This document shows positions 7,994 through 16,430 of a stretch of DNA of 64,000 nt, one piece after another; position 1 is the first letter of the stretch, and each line of letters opens with the position of its first letter. This DNA is from CAWAND01 sp963783335 (GTDB taxonomy: Bacteria; Chloroflexota; Anaerolineae; Anaerolineales; E44-bin32), in contig CAWAND010000004.1 in the NCBI GenBank assembly GCA_963783335.1, positions 372,001 through 436,000 on the forward strand, written 5' to 3'. Under the pieces are notes generated by a model. It ran no database searches and was not told where the DNA came from. It saw only the letters and a program-made list of their open reading frames with translations. Both the position numbers and the translations under genes were made by a program.

Positions 7994-10348
7994 ATGGCTG
8001 GGACACAACAACTCCTTTTCTCTCTGATTGCCTTTCTCGCCGGCCTAGGCTTGGCCGGCTTGGTCACTTTCATATGGTTTGCACCCAAGCCGAAGCGCCA
8101 AGGGTTGGATACCGTCTCCCAAACGACACTTCCCCTGTTGGAAGCCATGGAGACGATCGCCAGCGCGCCCGTCGAAAGACAGGCATTGGCTGATGCCGCT
8201 GCGCTTGCCGCCGAACGCGTATTCCATTTCGATGGACTGCAGTTCGGCGTCTACGAATCATCCCATTTCGTCGCCCTCAAGCGGACAAGACAGGGCCGAG
8301 AGCTTGATCCGGATCGAAGGGTCGTCGGAATTGAAGAGGAAGGGATGGCCAGTTGGGGACTTAGACATCATGTGGCCCGCATCTTCGAGCGAGACTCGGT
8401 CAATCCACCAGATGTGGACACGCCAACATTTGATTCGGAAGCCCTATTGGAAACCGGCGAAGTCCTGATTATTCCCATTCATGGACGGCAACAGCCGTTG
8501 GGCATGCTTGCTCTCGAAAGCCTGACCATTGGCACCTTCGGCGAGCATGACCTTGAACTCGCCGAGCGGATCTCTTCCGCTTTGGCTCCCGTGATGGCCC
8601 GCCTCCGCATTCAATCTGAAATCGACGCTCGGTCTACTCAAATGGTGCTCCTCAGCGAAATCTCCAGGCGCCTGATTTCACTTCAGCCGCTGGAAGAACG
8701 GTTTCACCAGGTGGCACCGGTTATCTCCCAGGCGTTCGATTTCGCGCAGGTACGGTTGTTCGAGTGCAGCGGGCAGACCGCCTATCTTCGGGCTGCCTCC
8801 CATGAAGACGATGATGGCTCAATGGAGGTCCCATACGGCCAGGGCCTGGTGGGCAGATCGGCTTTGGAAAAGCGCACACTGGAACTAAGGGAGGAAGAAG
8901 AGGCGGACGAGCTTGCGACCTCCAATCAAGGCAGACTGCCGGACAACGCATTGGCCGTGCCTCTATTGATCGAAGATCGAGTATTGGGTGTACTCCAGCT
9001 CTCCATTCCCGATGGACGGTTGTTTAGCCCGGCGCAGATTGCCTTCGCCGAGCTTCTGGCCTCCATCCTCGCCATTGCATCTTTGGAGGCCAAGAACTTC
9101 GCCCAGCAGCAAGAATACACATGGATCAATACTGTCCTTCTGGAGGTCGCCAAGCACGCTGCCCAACCAGGGGATCCAGAAGCGGCACTCCGAGCGGTCC
9201 TCCAACTCACGACCTTGCTTGCTGGGGCACGTTGGGCGGCGCTGCTGCTGCCCGAAGAGGCCGAAAACCTGCTTCATCTAGGGGCCACCTCTGGCCTGTC
9301 ACGTCCTGCGGTTGAGCAGCTGGGCCGCCTGACGCTTCAGCCGGCCGACTTCGCCGTGGCCTCACCCTTCGCAGACAGCGAAACGCCGACTTCTATCCAA
9401 CTCCCCCATCCCATCAGAGACATCGTAGGCGAGGACACCGCCCTGAGCTTCGCCCTGACGGACGGCCGACGGCTGGTGGGTATTCTGCTCATTGGCGGAC
9501 CTCCCCCGACCGACATGCGGGGCGCCCTGTTGACGGGCATCGCCCATCAGATTTCTTTGCGCATCGAAAACACGCGCTTGATCGAAGAGGTCGCCGCGCG
9601 GAGATCACTCGAGCGCGAGCTAGAGACCGCCCGTAGTATTCAAGAAAGCTTTCTGCCCGAGGTCATGCCCCGAGTGCCTGGTTGGGATGTGGGCGCGACC
9701 TGGGTTGCAGCGCGGCAGGTTGGGGGTGATTTCTTCGACTTCATCCCCCTTCCGGAGAAGGACGGTTCGCCTCGCTGGGGCGTGGCGATCGCCGACGTGG
9801 CCGACAAAGGCGTGCCGGCAGCGCTGTTCATGGCCCTGTGCCGTACGTTGCTGCGATCTGTGGCACCGAACCACAACGATCCCGGGGCCACGCTCACGCG
9901 ATTGAATCACCTCATATTCTCTGAGACTCGACCAGATCTGTTCGTGAGTGTCTTCTACGCTGTCTGGGAACCCGACCTCAGCAAGATCACCTTCGCCAAC
10001 GGCGGCCACAATCCGCCCCTCCTCCGCCTCCCAGATGGTGAAGTGACAACCATCAGCGAGCATGGAATCGTTCTAGGAGTCGACGAAACCGCGGCATATG
10101 AGTCCCACTCGTTGAGCATTCCCCCGCATGGCGTTCTGCTCCTGTATACTGACGGCGTCACAGAGGCAAGTGACGAGGCGGGCAACCCATTCGGGCTCGA
10201 CAATCTTTCCCGGTTGCTCCAAACTTCAGCTCTGGACCGCGATGCCCAAGGGCTCACTTACTTGATCGCCAACGCCATCGCCGACTTTGTGCCTGACCAA
10301 GAACCGTTTGATGATCTGACGGCCGTCGTGCTTAGGAGCATTTCCTAG
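7994..10348 (+). CDS. Membrane-anchored GAF-GAF-GAF-PP2C serine phosphatase (RsbU-like)
   Basis: 784-residue sensor phosphatase. One N-terminal membrane helix (about 8-29) is followed by three GAF-like sensor regions (roughly 55-195, 215-360, 375-525). A helical linker, ELETARSIQESFLPEVMP, leads into a SpoIIE/RsbU PP2C domain (about 545-784) with GGDFFDF, ADVADKGVPAALFMAL, NGGHNPPLL and LLLYTDGVTEA. The metal-binding aspartates of GGDFFD and VADKG are intact. It should dephosphorylate the upstream STAS protein in response to small molecules or redox. It lies 37 bases after the kinase gene. Confidence 0.9.
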   Translation: MAGTQQLLFSLIAFLAGLGLAGLVTFIWFAPKPKRQGLDTVSQTTLPLLEAMETIASAPVERQALADAAALAAERVFHFDGLQFGVYESSHFVALKRTRQGRELDPDRRVVGIEEEGMASWGLRHHVARIFERDSVNPPDVDTPTFDSEALLETGEVLIIPIHGRQQPLGMLALESLTIGTFGEHDLELAERISSALAPVMARLRIQSEIDARSTQMVLLSEISRRLISLQPLEERFHQVAPVISQAFDFAQVRLFECSGQTAYLRAASHEDDDGSMEVPYGQGLVGRSALEKRTLELREEEEADELATSNQGRLPDNALAVPLLIEDRVLGVLQLSIPDGRLFSPAQIAFAELLASILAIASLEAKNFAQQQEYTWINTVLLEVAKHAAQPGDPEAALRAVLQLTTLLAGARWAALLLPEEAENLLHLGATSGLSRPAVEQLGRLTLQPADFAVASPFADSETPTSIQLPHPIRDIVGEDTALSFALTDGRRLVGILLIGGPPPTDMRGALLTGIAHQISLRIENTRLIEEVAARRSLERELETARSIQESFLPEVMPRVPGWDVGATWVAARQVGGDFFDFIPLPEKDGSPRWGVAIADVADKGVPAALFMALCRTLLRSVAPNHNDPGATLTRLNHLIFSETRPDLFVSVFYAVWEPDLSKITFANGGHNPPLLRLPDGEVTTISEHGIVLGVDETAAYESHSLSIPPHGVLLLYTDGVTEASDEAGNPFGLDNLSRLLQTSALDRDAQGLTYLIANAIADFVPDQEPFDDLTAVVLRSIS

Positions 10349-10385
10349 TTGGTCCCCCGACAGAAGACGAATGAGGAGGCAGGGA

Positions 10386-11018
10386 ATGGATGAGAAGAAC
10401 ATCTTTCAGTCACGTCACCCCATGGTGGCCCACAAAGTCACCAAACTTCGGGATCGGAACACGGAACCAAAGAAATTCAGAGAACTCATCCGCGAGATTG
10501 CTGCCCTCTTGGGATACGAAGCCACGCTTGACCTAAAGACGAAGCCGGTCAAGGTGATGACGCCGCTGGCAGAAACCGACGGTCAAGAGCTAGAACAGCG
10601 CGTGGGACTTGTGCCTATTCTGCGAGCTGGTTTGGGTATGGTAGAGGGAATTTGGGAGTTGATGCCGTCTGCCGAAGTCTGGCACATTGGCCTCTACCGC
10701 GATGAGCGGACTCTGGAACCCGTTCAGTACTACAACAAACTTCCTATCGAACCGACCGTTTCGGTATGCCTGATCCTCGACCCAATGCTGGCCACTGGCG
10801 GGTCGGCTGTGGCCACAGTGGACATCCTCAAGAATTGGGGGGTGCAGCGGATCAAGTTCGTAGGGGTCATCGGGGCTCCGGAGGGAATTCAGGCGCTCCA
10901 CGAGAAGCATCCGGAGGTCCCCATTCACCTGGCGGCAATTGACGACAGGCTCAACGACCATGCCTATATTCTGCCGGGGCTGGGTGATGCCGGCGACCGA
11001 CAGTTCGGCACGGGATAG
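10386..11018 (+). CDS. upp: Uracil phosphoribosyltransferase
   Basis: 210-residue UPRTase that makes UMP from uracil and PRPP in pyrimidine salvage. Diagnostic motifs: VGLVPILRAGLGMVEG, YRDERTLEPVQYYNKLP, the PRPP loop LILDPMLATGGSA, and the C-terminal uracil-binding DHAYILPGLGDAGDRQFGT. ATG 10386 has GAGGAGG six bases upstream; the open frame begins at 10371 inside that site. It ends 31 bases from the convergent tpiA gene. Confidence 0.95.
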   Translation: MDEKNIFQSRHPMVAHKVTKLRDRNTEPKKFRELIREIAALLGYEATLDLKTKPVKVMTPLAETDGQELEQRVGLVPILRAGLGMVEGIWELMPSAEVWHIGLYRDERTLEPVQYYNKLPIEPTVSVCLILDPMLATGGSAVATVDILKNWGVQRIKFVGVIGAPEGIQALHEKHPEVPIHLAAIDDRLNDHAYILPGLGDAGDRQFGTG

Positions 11019-11048
11019 TCCTGACCAGTTTAGGGCTGGTACGTCCGG

Positions 11049-11807
11049 TCAGGCAGCTGCCCGAATGATGGCTGTAAAATCATCGGCGTTCAGGCTGGCT
11101 CCCCCGACAAGCCCACCGTCGATCTCAGGTTGATCGAAAAACTCACGGGAGTTGCCCGGCTTGAGGCTGCCGCCATACAGGACTCGGGTCGCTTGGGCGA
11201 AGTCCTCGTCGAACACGTACTCCAGCGCGGGACGAATCACAACCTCGATCACATCACTCGCCCCGTCCGGTGTGGCCGCTTTTCCCGTGCCGATCGCCCA
11301 CACCGGCTCGTAGGCGACCACAAGCCCCTTGGCGGATGACGTCGTCACGTCGGCCAGCCCCATGCGAACTTGCCGGCTGACAACCTCGGCAGTCTGCCCC
11401 GCTTCATTCTGTTCCAGCGTTTCCCCTACACATACTATCGGAGTCAAATCATGGGCCAGAGCGGCTTTCACTCGCAGATTCACGGTCTGGTCCGTCTCGC
11501 CGAAGTAGGCTCGTCTCTCGGAATGACCAATAATGACATACTCGCATATCCCCGCCAGCATGACAGGAGACACCTCACCCGTGTAGGCTCCCGATGTCTC
11601 CCAGTGAAGATTCTGGGCACCAAGTTTGATTTGTGTCCCTTTGAGCACCCTAGCCGCAGTTTCCAAACTGGTAAACGGCGGACACACGAGGATCTCAACC
11701 CCTCTTAGCGATTTGCTGCTGTTCACCAAGTCAGAGAGCAAACGCTCTGTTTGCTCAATAGTCTTGTTCATTTTCCAGTTTCCCGCGACGAGTGGAAGTC
11801 GTGCCAC
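11049..11807 (-). CDS. tpiA: Triosephosphate isomerase
   Basis: 252-residue TIM-barrel enzyme interconverting dihydroxyacetone phosphate and glyceraldehyde 3-phosphate. It has GNWKMNK (catalytic Lys), VIIGHSERRAYFGE (catalytic His), the YEPVWAIGTGK loop with the catalytic Glu, and YGGSLKPGN. The start is GTG 11807, preceded by AGGAGG that overlaps the stop region of the upstream kinase gene 10 bases away. A Ser/Thr kinase thus separates tpiA from pgk. Confidence 0.95.
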   Translation of the reverse strand: MARLPLVAGNWKMNKTIEQTERLLSDLVNSSKSLRGVEILVCPPFTSLETAARVLKGTQIKLGAQNLHWETSGAYTGEVSPVMLAGICEYVIIGHSERRAYFGETDQTVNLRVKAALAHDLTPIVCVGETLEQNEAGQTAEVVSRQVRMGLADVTTSSAKGLVVAYEPVWAIGTGKAATPDGASDVIEVVIRPALEYVFDEDFAQATRVLYGGSLKPGNSREFFDQPEIDGGLVGGASLNADDFTAIIRAAA

Positions 11808-11817
11808 GGTTTGCCTC

Positions 11818-13497
11818 CTAGCCTGTGGACACCAGATTTCTCTTGAGCTCGGTCAAGAATACGCGAAGCCAGCGGGGAACGTCACCCTTGGAAAGAATAT
11901 CATCGATCGTACCCCTGGCCCGGACTTTGTCCCCAGAACTGGCGTCAATTTCCGCCAAAACGCTCTGAATGATGGGGTCCCCAGGGGCAAGATCCAACGC
12001 TTGCTGCGCCGTGCGTCGAGCCGTGTCTGCTTCACCACGGTAAAGATCTGCCCGAGAGCCCACGGCCTGAAGTTGGGGCCAGTCGGAGTATTCGACCTGC
12101 AATCGATCAAGCGTGGGTCCCACCTGATCGGGTTTGGAAGCAGCCAGAAACAGGGCCTGCAGCGTGGCATCCACCAAACCTGGCTCGGCCTTCTTTGGCC
12201 CACCCATCATCTCCAAACCGGTTACAAGTGCTTGAGTTGCACGTCCAGCCTGACCACGATCCCGCAGGGTCTGCACAGCGGCCTGTAGTGCGACCCACGC
12301 GCCGGCAGTCTGCCCACTCTCGGCTAATGATTTGGCGAGTGCCAACTGCGCGTCGGGATCGGCCGGATTGGTAGCAACCGCCCCCCTAGCCGCCGCCAAG
12401 GTGGCAGCCGAGCCGGATGCCGGGAGTGTCAACGGTGCCGGCTGGGACGCCGGAGCATTGGCCGAGCCAGGGTTGGACTTGTTGATGCGATTGACAACCA
12501 CCAAAAAGGCGAACAGGCAAATGCAGGCCAGGCCCAGACCGCCAGCCACCCAAAGCCAGCGCCGCTTGCCAGCAGCCGGAAGTTCCGCCTCCGCATCGCT
12601 TTTTGGGGCATCAGACCCTTCAGAAGATCGGGTAGCGTCGGGCAGCGAAACGGCCGCCGATGGGAGGTCTCGCCCCTGGAGTGCGCCATGCAAGGCATTC
12701 ACCATATCCCCAACCGACGCAAAACGATCGGCCCGGTCCTTCGCCAGTGCCTTGAGCAGGACACGTTCGATGGCTTCCGGAACCTTTGGATTCACGCTCC
12801 GCGGCATCGGCAGCGGCGTGTAGATGTGGTCATGGACGATGGAAAACGGCGTGTCTGCGTTGAACGGAACTCGACCGACCACCATTTCATAGATCAGGAC
12901 GCCAAACGAGTAGATATCGGTGCCCTCATCCAACTCGCGCTCACCGCGGGCCTGCTCCGGCGAGATGTACTGCGGGGTCCCTAGAAGCATGTCATTGGAA
13001 AGAGTCGATTCGCCAGCTTGTGCAATTCTGGCCAACCCAAAATCCGCCAGGTAGATGTGCCCATCCGCCCCCAGCAAGACATTAGACGGCTTGATATCCC
13101 GATGTAGGATCCCCTGTTCATGGGCGTACGAGAGACCGTGGCCAATGGCTTCGATCACCTTCAAGCCATCATCGGGACCGAGGGGCGACCGGGCAAGGCG
13201 CGCTTTCAACGTCTCCCCCTGGATGTACTTCATCACCAAGTAGGGTTGACCTTCGTGTTCGGCGAAATCATAGATGGGAACGATATTGGGGTGATCGAGT
13301 TTGGCGACGACCCGGGCCTCGCGTTGAAACCTGGCCAAGAAGCTGGGATCTTCCATGAACGCAGGGTGAAGCACCTTTATCGCCACATAACGGTCCAGCG
13401 CCGGGTGATATGCCTTGAAAACCGACGCCATGCCGCCTTGGCCAAGCTGCTCAACAATGCGGTATGGTCCAACGTTTTCGCCCTTGCTGAATGGCAT
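11818..13497 (-). CDS. Transmembrane serine/threonine protein kinase with TPR-like exterior
   Basis: 559 residues. Hanks-type kinase domain at 1-275: GQGGMASVFKAYH, AIKVL, the HRDIKPSNVLL catalytic loop, the ADFGLA magnesium loop, and the GTPQYISPEQA activation segment. A variable linker follows, then one membrane helix at about 316-338, a Pro/Ala-rich stretch, and helical TPR-like repeats (about 370-520, LALAKSLAESGQTAGAW-type). The kinase faces the cytoplasm and the repeats the outside. It sits between pgk and tpiA, with its own promoter at 13525-13553. Substrates are unknown. Confidence 0.9.
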   Translation of the reverse strand: MPFSKGENVGPYRIVEQLGQGGMASVFKAYHPALDRYVAIKVLHPAFMEDPSFLARFQREARVVAKLDHPNIVPIYDFAEHEGQPYLVMKYIQGETLKARLARSPLGPDDGLKVIEAIGHGLSYAHEQGILHRDIKPSNVLLGADGHIYLADFGLARIAQAGESTLSNDMLLGTPQYISPEQARGERELDEGTDIYSFGVLIYEMVVGRVPFNADTPFSIVHDHIYTPLPMPRSVNPKVPEAIERVLLKALAKDRADRFASVGDMVNALHGALQGRDLPSAAVSLPDATRSSEGSDAPKSDAEAELPAAGKRRWLWVAGGLGLACICLFAFLVVVNRINKSNPGSANAPASQPAPLTLPASGSAATLAAARGAVATNPADPDAQLALAKSLAESGQTAGAWVALQAAVQTLRDRGQAGRATQALVTGLEMMGGPKKAEPGLVDATLQALFLAASKPDQVGPTLDRLQVEYSDWPQLQAVGSRADLYRGEADTARRTAQQALDLAPGDPIIQSVLAEIDASSGDKVRARGTIDDILSKGDVPRWLRVFLTELKRNLVSTG

Positions 13498-13524
13498 TCG
13501 CCCTCCAAGGTCTCAGCTCGACGA

Positions 13525-13553
13525 ATTATAGATGAGCGCCATTTGGCCCACAA
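13525..13553 (-). promoter_or_regulatory. Promoter of the Ser/Thr kinase-tpiA unit
   Basis: Minus strand TTGTGG (13553-13548), a 17-base spacer and TATAAT (13530-13525). The kinase start at 13497 has GGAGG a few bases upstream. Confidence 0.55.
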
Positions 13554-13599
13554 CATTCCCTTGTTAGATGTAAGTAATCTCTAAGGTCTCCCGACGCGG

Positions 13600-13629
13600 T
13601 TCGCCGGCGGCATGGATACCGCCGGCGAA
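13600..13629 (-). terminator. Strong hairpin after pgk
   Basis: Perfect 11-base arms (TTCGCCGGCGG / CCGCCGGCGAA) around an 8-base loop, 47 bases past the pgk stop. No T-run follows on either strand, so it may stabilise a 3' end rather than be a classic intrinsic terminator. Confidence 0.5.
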
Positions 13630-13675
13630 GCAAGATTCGTATCTTCTCGCCTGGCAATCAAAGAGAAAAGGGCGC

Positions 13676-14851
13676 TCAACGATCTTGCAGCACGGCCACT
13701 CCGGGAAGTGTTTTGCCCTCCAGGAACTCAAGTGACGCACCGCCTCCGGTTGAGACGTGGGACATCTTGTCTGCCAGACCCGCCTGATGAACGGCAGCCG
13801 CAGAATCGCCACCACCCACAATCGTCGTACCGCCACAATCCGCCACAGCCGCAGCCAGGTCGAATGTACCTTTGGCGAAATCAGGGAATTCAAATACGCC
13901 CATCGGTCCGTTCCAGACCACCAATCGAGCGCCACTGACGGACCGGGAAAAGGCCTTCAGCGTTTCGGGGCCGATATCCATGATGCGCCAGCCGGAGGGC
14001 ACATCATTCACCTTGACGACTTTGTGCTCCGCGTCGGCAGCAAACCGGTCCCCTACCACAGCATCGGTCGGCAGCATCAGGCGATCGGCAAATTCGCTCA
14101 GGAGCTGGCGAGCCGTGTCCAAGGCATCCGATTCCACCAGGGACTCTGCCATATCAAGTCCTTGAGCCGCCAGAAAGGTATTGGCCATACCTCCGCCAAT
14201 GATCAGCTGATCGGACCGCTGGAGGAAGGCCCGCACCACGCCAATCTTGTCCGACACCTTGGCTCCGCCCAGGATCGCAATGTATGGATGCGCCTCCGAA
14301 TCAAGAGCTTTGCTCAGCTCGGTGATTTCCCGCTCCATGAGCAGGCCGGCGACGGCAGGGAGAAAATGTGCGACACCCTCGGTTGATGCGTGGGCGCGAT
14401 GGGCCGATCCGAAGGCGTCATCCACATACACTTCCGCCAGTGACGCCAACTCCCGGGCGAACCCCTCGTCATTGGCCTTCTCCTCGGCGTGAAAGCGCGT
14501 GTTCTCCAGCAGCAAAACATCCCCAGGTTTCAGGGCCTGTGCGGCCAATTCAGCTTCCTCGCCAATACAATCATGAGCGAAAGCGACGGGAACACCTAAC
14601 AAGTCGGACAGTGCCGCTGCCACTGGTTCCAAAGAAAGGCCAGGATCCGGGTGGCCTTTGGGGCGGCCCAGGTGAGAGCAAAGGATCGTTCTGGCTCCGG
14701 CCTCGGTCAGCGTACGGATCGTTGGAAGCGCAGCCCGAATGCGCGTGTCATCAGCAACCCGCCCATCCTTCAAGGGGACGTTGAAGTCAACTCGGACGAG
14801 AACTCGCCGATCTCGGAGCTCAATATCGCGTAGGGTCTTTTTGTTGAACAT
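13676..14851 (-). CDS. pgk: Phosphoglycerate kinase
   Basis: 391-residue two-domain kinase transferring phosphate from 1,3-bisphosphoglycerate to ADP. Motifs: RVLVRVDFNVPLKDG, CSHLGRPKG, LLLENTRFH, ILGGAKVSDKIGV, the nucleotide loop FEFPDFAKGT, and the C-terminal GGTTIVGGGDSAAAV. The length is normal. It lies between yvcK and the kinase/tpiA pair. No gapdh gene accompanies it in this window, unlike the usual gap-pgk-tpi arrangement. Confidence 0.95.
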   Translation of the reverse strand: MFNKKTLRDIELRDRRVLVRVDFNVPLKDGRVADDTRIRAALPTIRTLTEAGARTILCSHLGRPKGHPDPGLSLEPVAAALSDLLGVPVAFAHDCIGEEAELAAQALKPGDVLLLENTRFHAEEKANDEGFARELASLAEVYVDDAFGSAHRAHASTEGVAHFLPAVAGLLMEREITELSKALDSEAHPYIAILGGAKVSDKIGVVRAFLQRSDQLIIGGGMANTFLAAQGLDMAESLVESDALDTARQLLSEFADRLMLPTDAVVGDRFAADAEHKVVKVNDVPSGWRIMDIGPETLKAFSRSVSGARLVVWNGPMGVFEFPDFAKGTFDLAAAVADCGGTTIVGGGDSAAAVHQAGLADKMSHVSTGGGASLEFLEGKTLPGVAVLQDR

Positions 14852-14948
14852 GAGGGAATTGGCCTCTCTGGGTTGATGCCGGCGGCGCTTCTGGGCCCAG
14901 GGACAAGCGAAATCCCGGTCGGCCGGCAGGTTGGTTGGGGTGAATGGC

Positions 14949-16310
14949 CTAGTTCAGGCCGCTGCTGGGCTCAATCTCGCCCATCGAGGGCAGGTCCAGC
15001 GGCCCGGTTCGTTCCTCCAGCATAGCCACCAGTTCGTCCGCCAGCTTCGCTAAGTCGTGGCGCCATGGTCGCGAGCGGTCTGCCAGATCCGTCACATGGC
15101 AAGGCACGCCTACCCCCTGGCAAACAGGCTCAACGAAGCTGAGATTGTCGGGGAGGCTTGCCTCGACCCAATCGTTGGCTAAAACGACGTCCACCAGGCC
15201 CCGACCCACGTGCTGCTCAAGTGCTGCCACATGTTGGCCACAATTCAGGGTCTCGGTCTCCCCCGGCTGAGTGGCAACGTTGCACACGTAGACCTTGAAT
15301 GCTCGGCTGGCGTGGATCGCCTTGGTAATGTCCCGCACAAGCAGATTGGGCATGACGCTGGTAAACAGGCTCCCGGGGCCAATGACGATCATTTCGGCAC
15401 TCAGAATAGCCTGGATCGCTTCTGGATAAGCCGGAGGATCGTTTGGCTCAAGATGTAGATTGCGGATCTGGCCGGGCAGATTTGGGATGCGGCTCTCCCC
15501 GCGGATACGAACGGCGCGCACATCCATCGCCGGTGTCTTGTCCGCCACCAGGGCCACATCTTCCAACGTCGAAGGCAGCACCCTGCCCCTGATAGCCAGG
15601 ACGCGCCCAGCCTCGGAAAGGCCAGTGTCAAACCCACCGGTCACGCCGGCCAGCGCGGCGATGAATAGATTGCCGAAGGAATGGCCGGCCAGCTCGCCCT
15701 CCGGGAAGCGATACTGGAACAACTGCGTCAGAAGTTGTTCGTCATCGGAGAGGGCGGCCAAGCAGTTGCGCAAGTCGCCCGGCGGCGGCAGCCCCAATTC
15801 ACGTCGAAGCCTGCCTGACGAGCCGCCATCGTCCGCCACGGTCACGATGGCCGTCAGGTTGCCGGTGTATGCCTTCAACCCTCTGAGCAGCGTCGACAAC
15901 CCCGTCCCGCCGCCAATGGCGACGATGCGCGGCCCTCGGCCGCGCCGTCGATGCGCCGACACGACTTCCACAACCGATCGTCCCGGCCGAAGGAAGGGTG
16001 CAAGCAGGGCACGGTTGAGTTCAAAAATCGCGAAACCAAGAACGCCCAAACCGGCCGCTCCCAGCAATGAAGCGCGGGCCCAGCGGGGCAATGCCCGAAG
16101 GCTCACGATGTACAGCCAGGTTGCGTCGGGATGGGTGCGGTAGTAGTCGAGCAGAACGATCGCCAAGCCGAGCCCAATCAAGGCTGTCGCCGACACCATC
16201 AAGAGCAGCCAGCGCTTGACCCCCAGGCCGGGTTCAAACCAGCGCCACAGGAGCTGCCAATGGTGTCCCTGCCGACCACCAGAAGGCTTCTTGTCCGTTC
16301 CGTTTTCCAC
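14949..16310 (-). CDS. YvcK/CofD-like gluconeogenesis factor with N-terminal membrane helices
   Basis: About 453 residues. Two hydrophobic helices (roughly 35-60 and 80-102) precede a YvcK-type domain. That domain opens with the nucleotide loop IVAIGGGTGLSTLLRGLK, then TVADDGGSSGRLR, PPPGDLRNCLAALSD, and IGPGSLFTSVMPNLLV. YvcK proteins bind UDP-sugars and are needed for gluconeogenic growth and normal cell shape; most are soluble, so the anchor is notable. I start it at GTG 16310. The longer frame begins at GTG 16319, but that codon overlaps the -10 box, so it would not be in the mRNA. pgk follows 97 bases downstream. Confidence 0.85.
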   Translation of the reverse strand: MENGTDKKPSGGRQGHHWQLLWRWFEPGLGVKRWLLLMVSATALIGLGLAIVLLDYYRTHPDATWLYIVSLRALPRWARASLLGAAGLGVLGFAIFELNRALLAPFLRPGRSVVEVVSAHRRRGRGPRIVAIGGGTGLSTLLRGLKAYTGNLTAIVTVADDGGSSGRLRRELGLPPPGDLRNCLAALSDDEQLLTQLFQYRFPEGELAGHSFGNLFIAALAGVTGGFDTGLSEAGRVLAIRGRVLPSTLEDVALVADKTPAMDVRAVRIRGESRIPNLPGQIRNLHLEPNDPPAYPEAIQAILSAEMIVIGPGSLFTSVMPNLLVRDITKAIHASRAFKVYVCNVATQPGETETLNCGQHVAALEQHVGRGLVDVVLANDWVEASLPDNLSFVEPVCQGVGVPCHVTDLADRSRPWRHDLAKLADELVAMLEERTGPLDLPSMGEIEPSSGLN

Positions 16311-16317
16311 GTCTGCC

Positions 16318-16347
16318 ACTATACCAGACGCCTTTCCAAGACGTCAA
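16318..16347 (-). promoter_or_regulatory. Promoter giving a leaderless yvcK transcript
   Basis: Minus strand TTGACG (16347-16342), an 18-base spacer and TATAGT (16323-16318) with an extended TGG before it. The predicted start at about 16311-16310 coincides with GTG 16310. Confidence 0.6.
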
Positions 16348-16364
16348 TTGGGAGCCGCCTGAGT

Positions 16365-16393
16365 TTGGCCCAAACTCTTGCCTAAAGTATAAT
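16365..16393 (+). promoter_or_regulatory. Promoter of the sugar ABC ATPase gene
   Basis: TTGGCC (16365-16370), a 17-base spacer and consensus TATAAT (16388-16393). The predicted leader is about 31 bases and includes GGGAGG before ATG 16431. It is divergent from the yvcK promoter. Confidence 0.65.
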
Positions 16394-16430
16394 GAATTCA
16401 CGATACCAAAGAGAAGGGAGGAACGGCACG

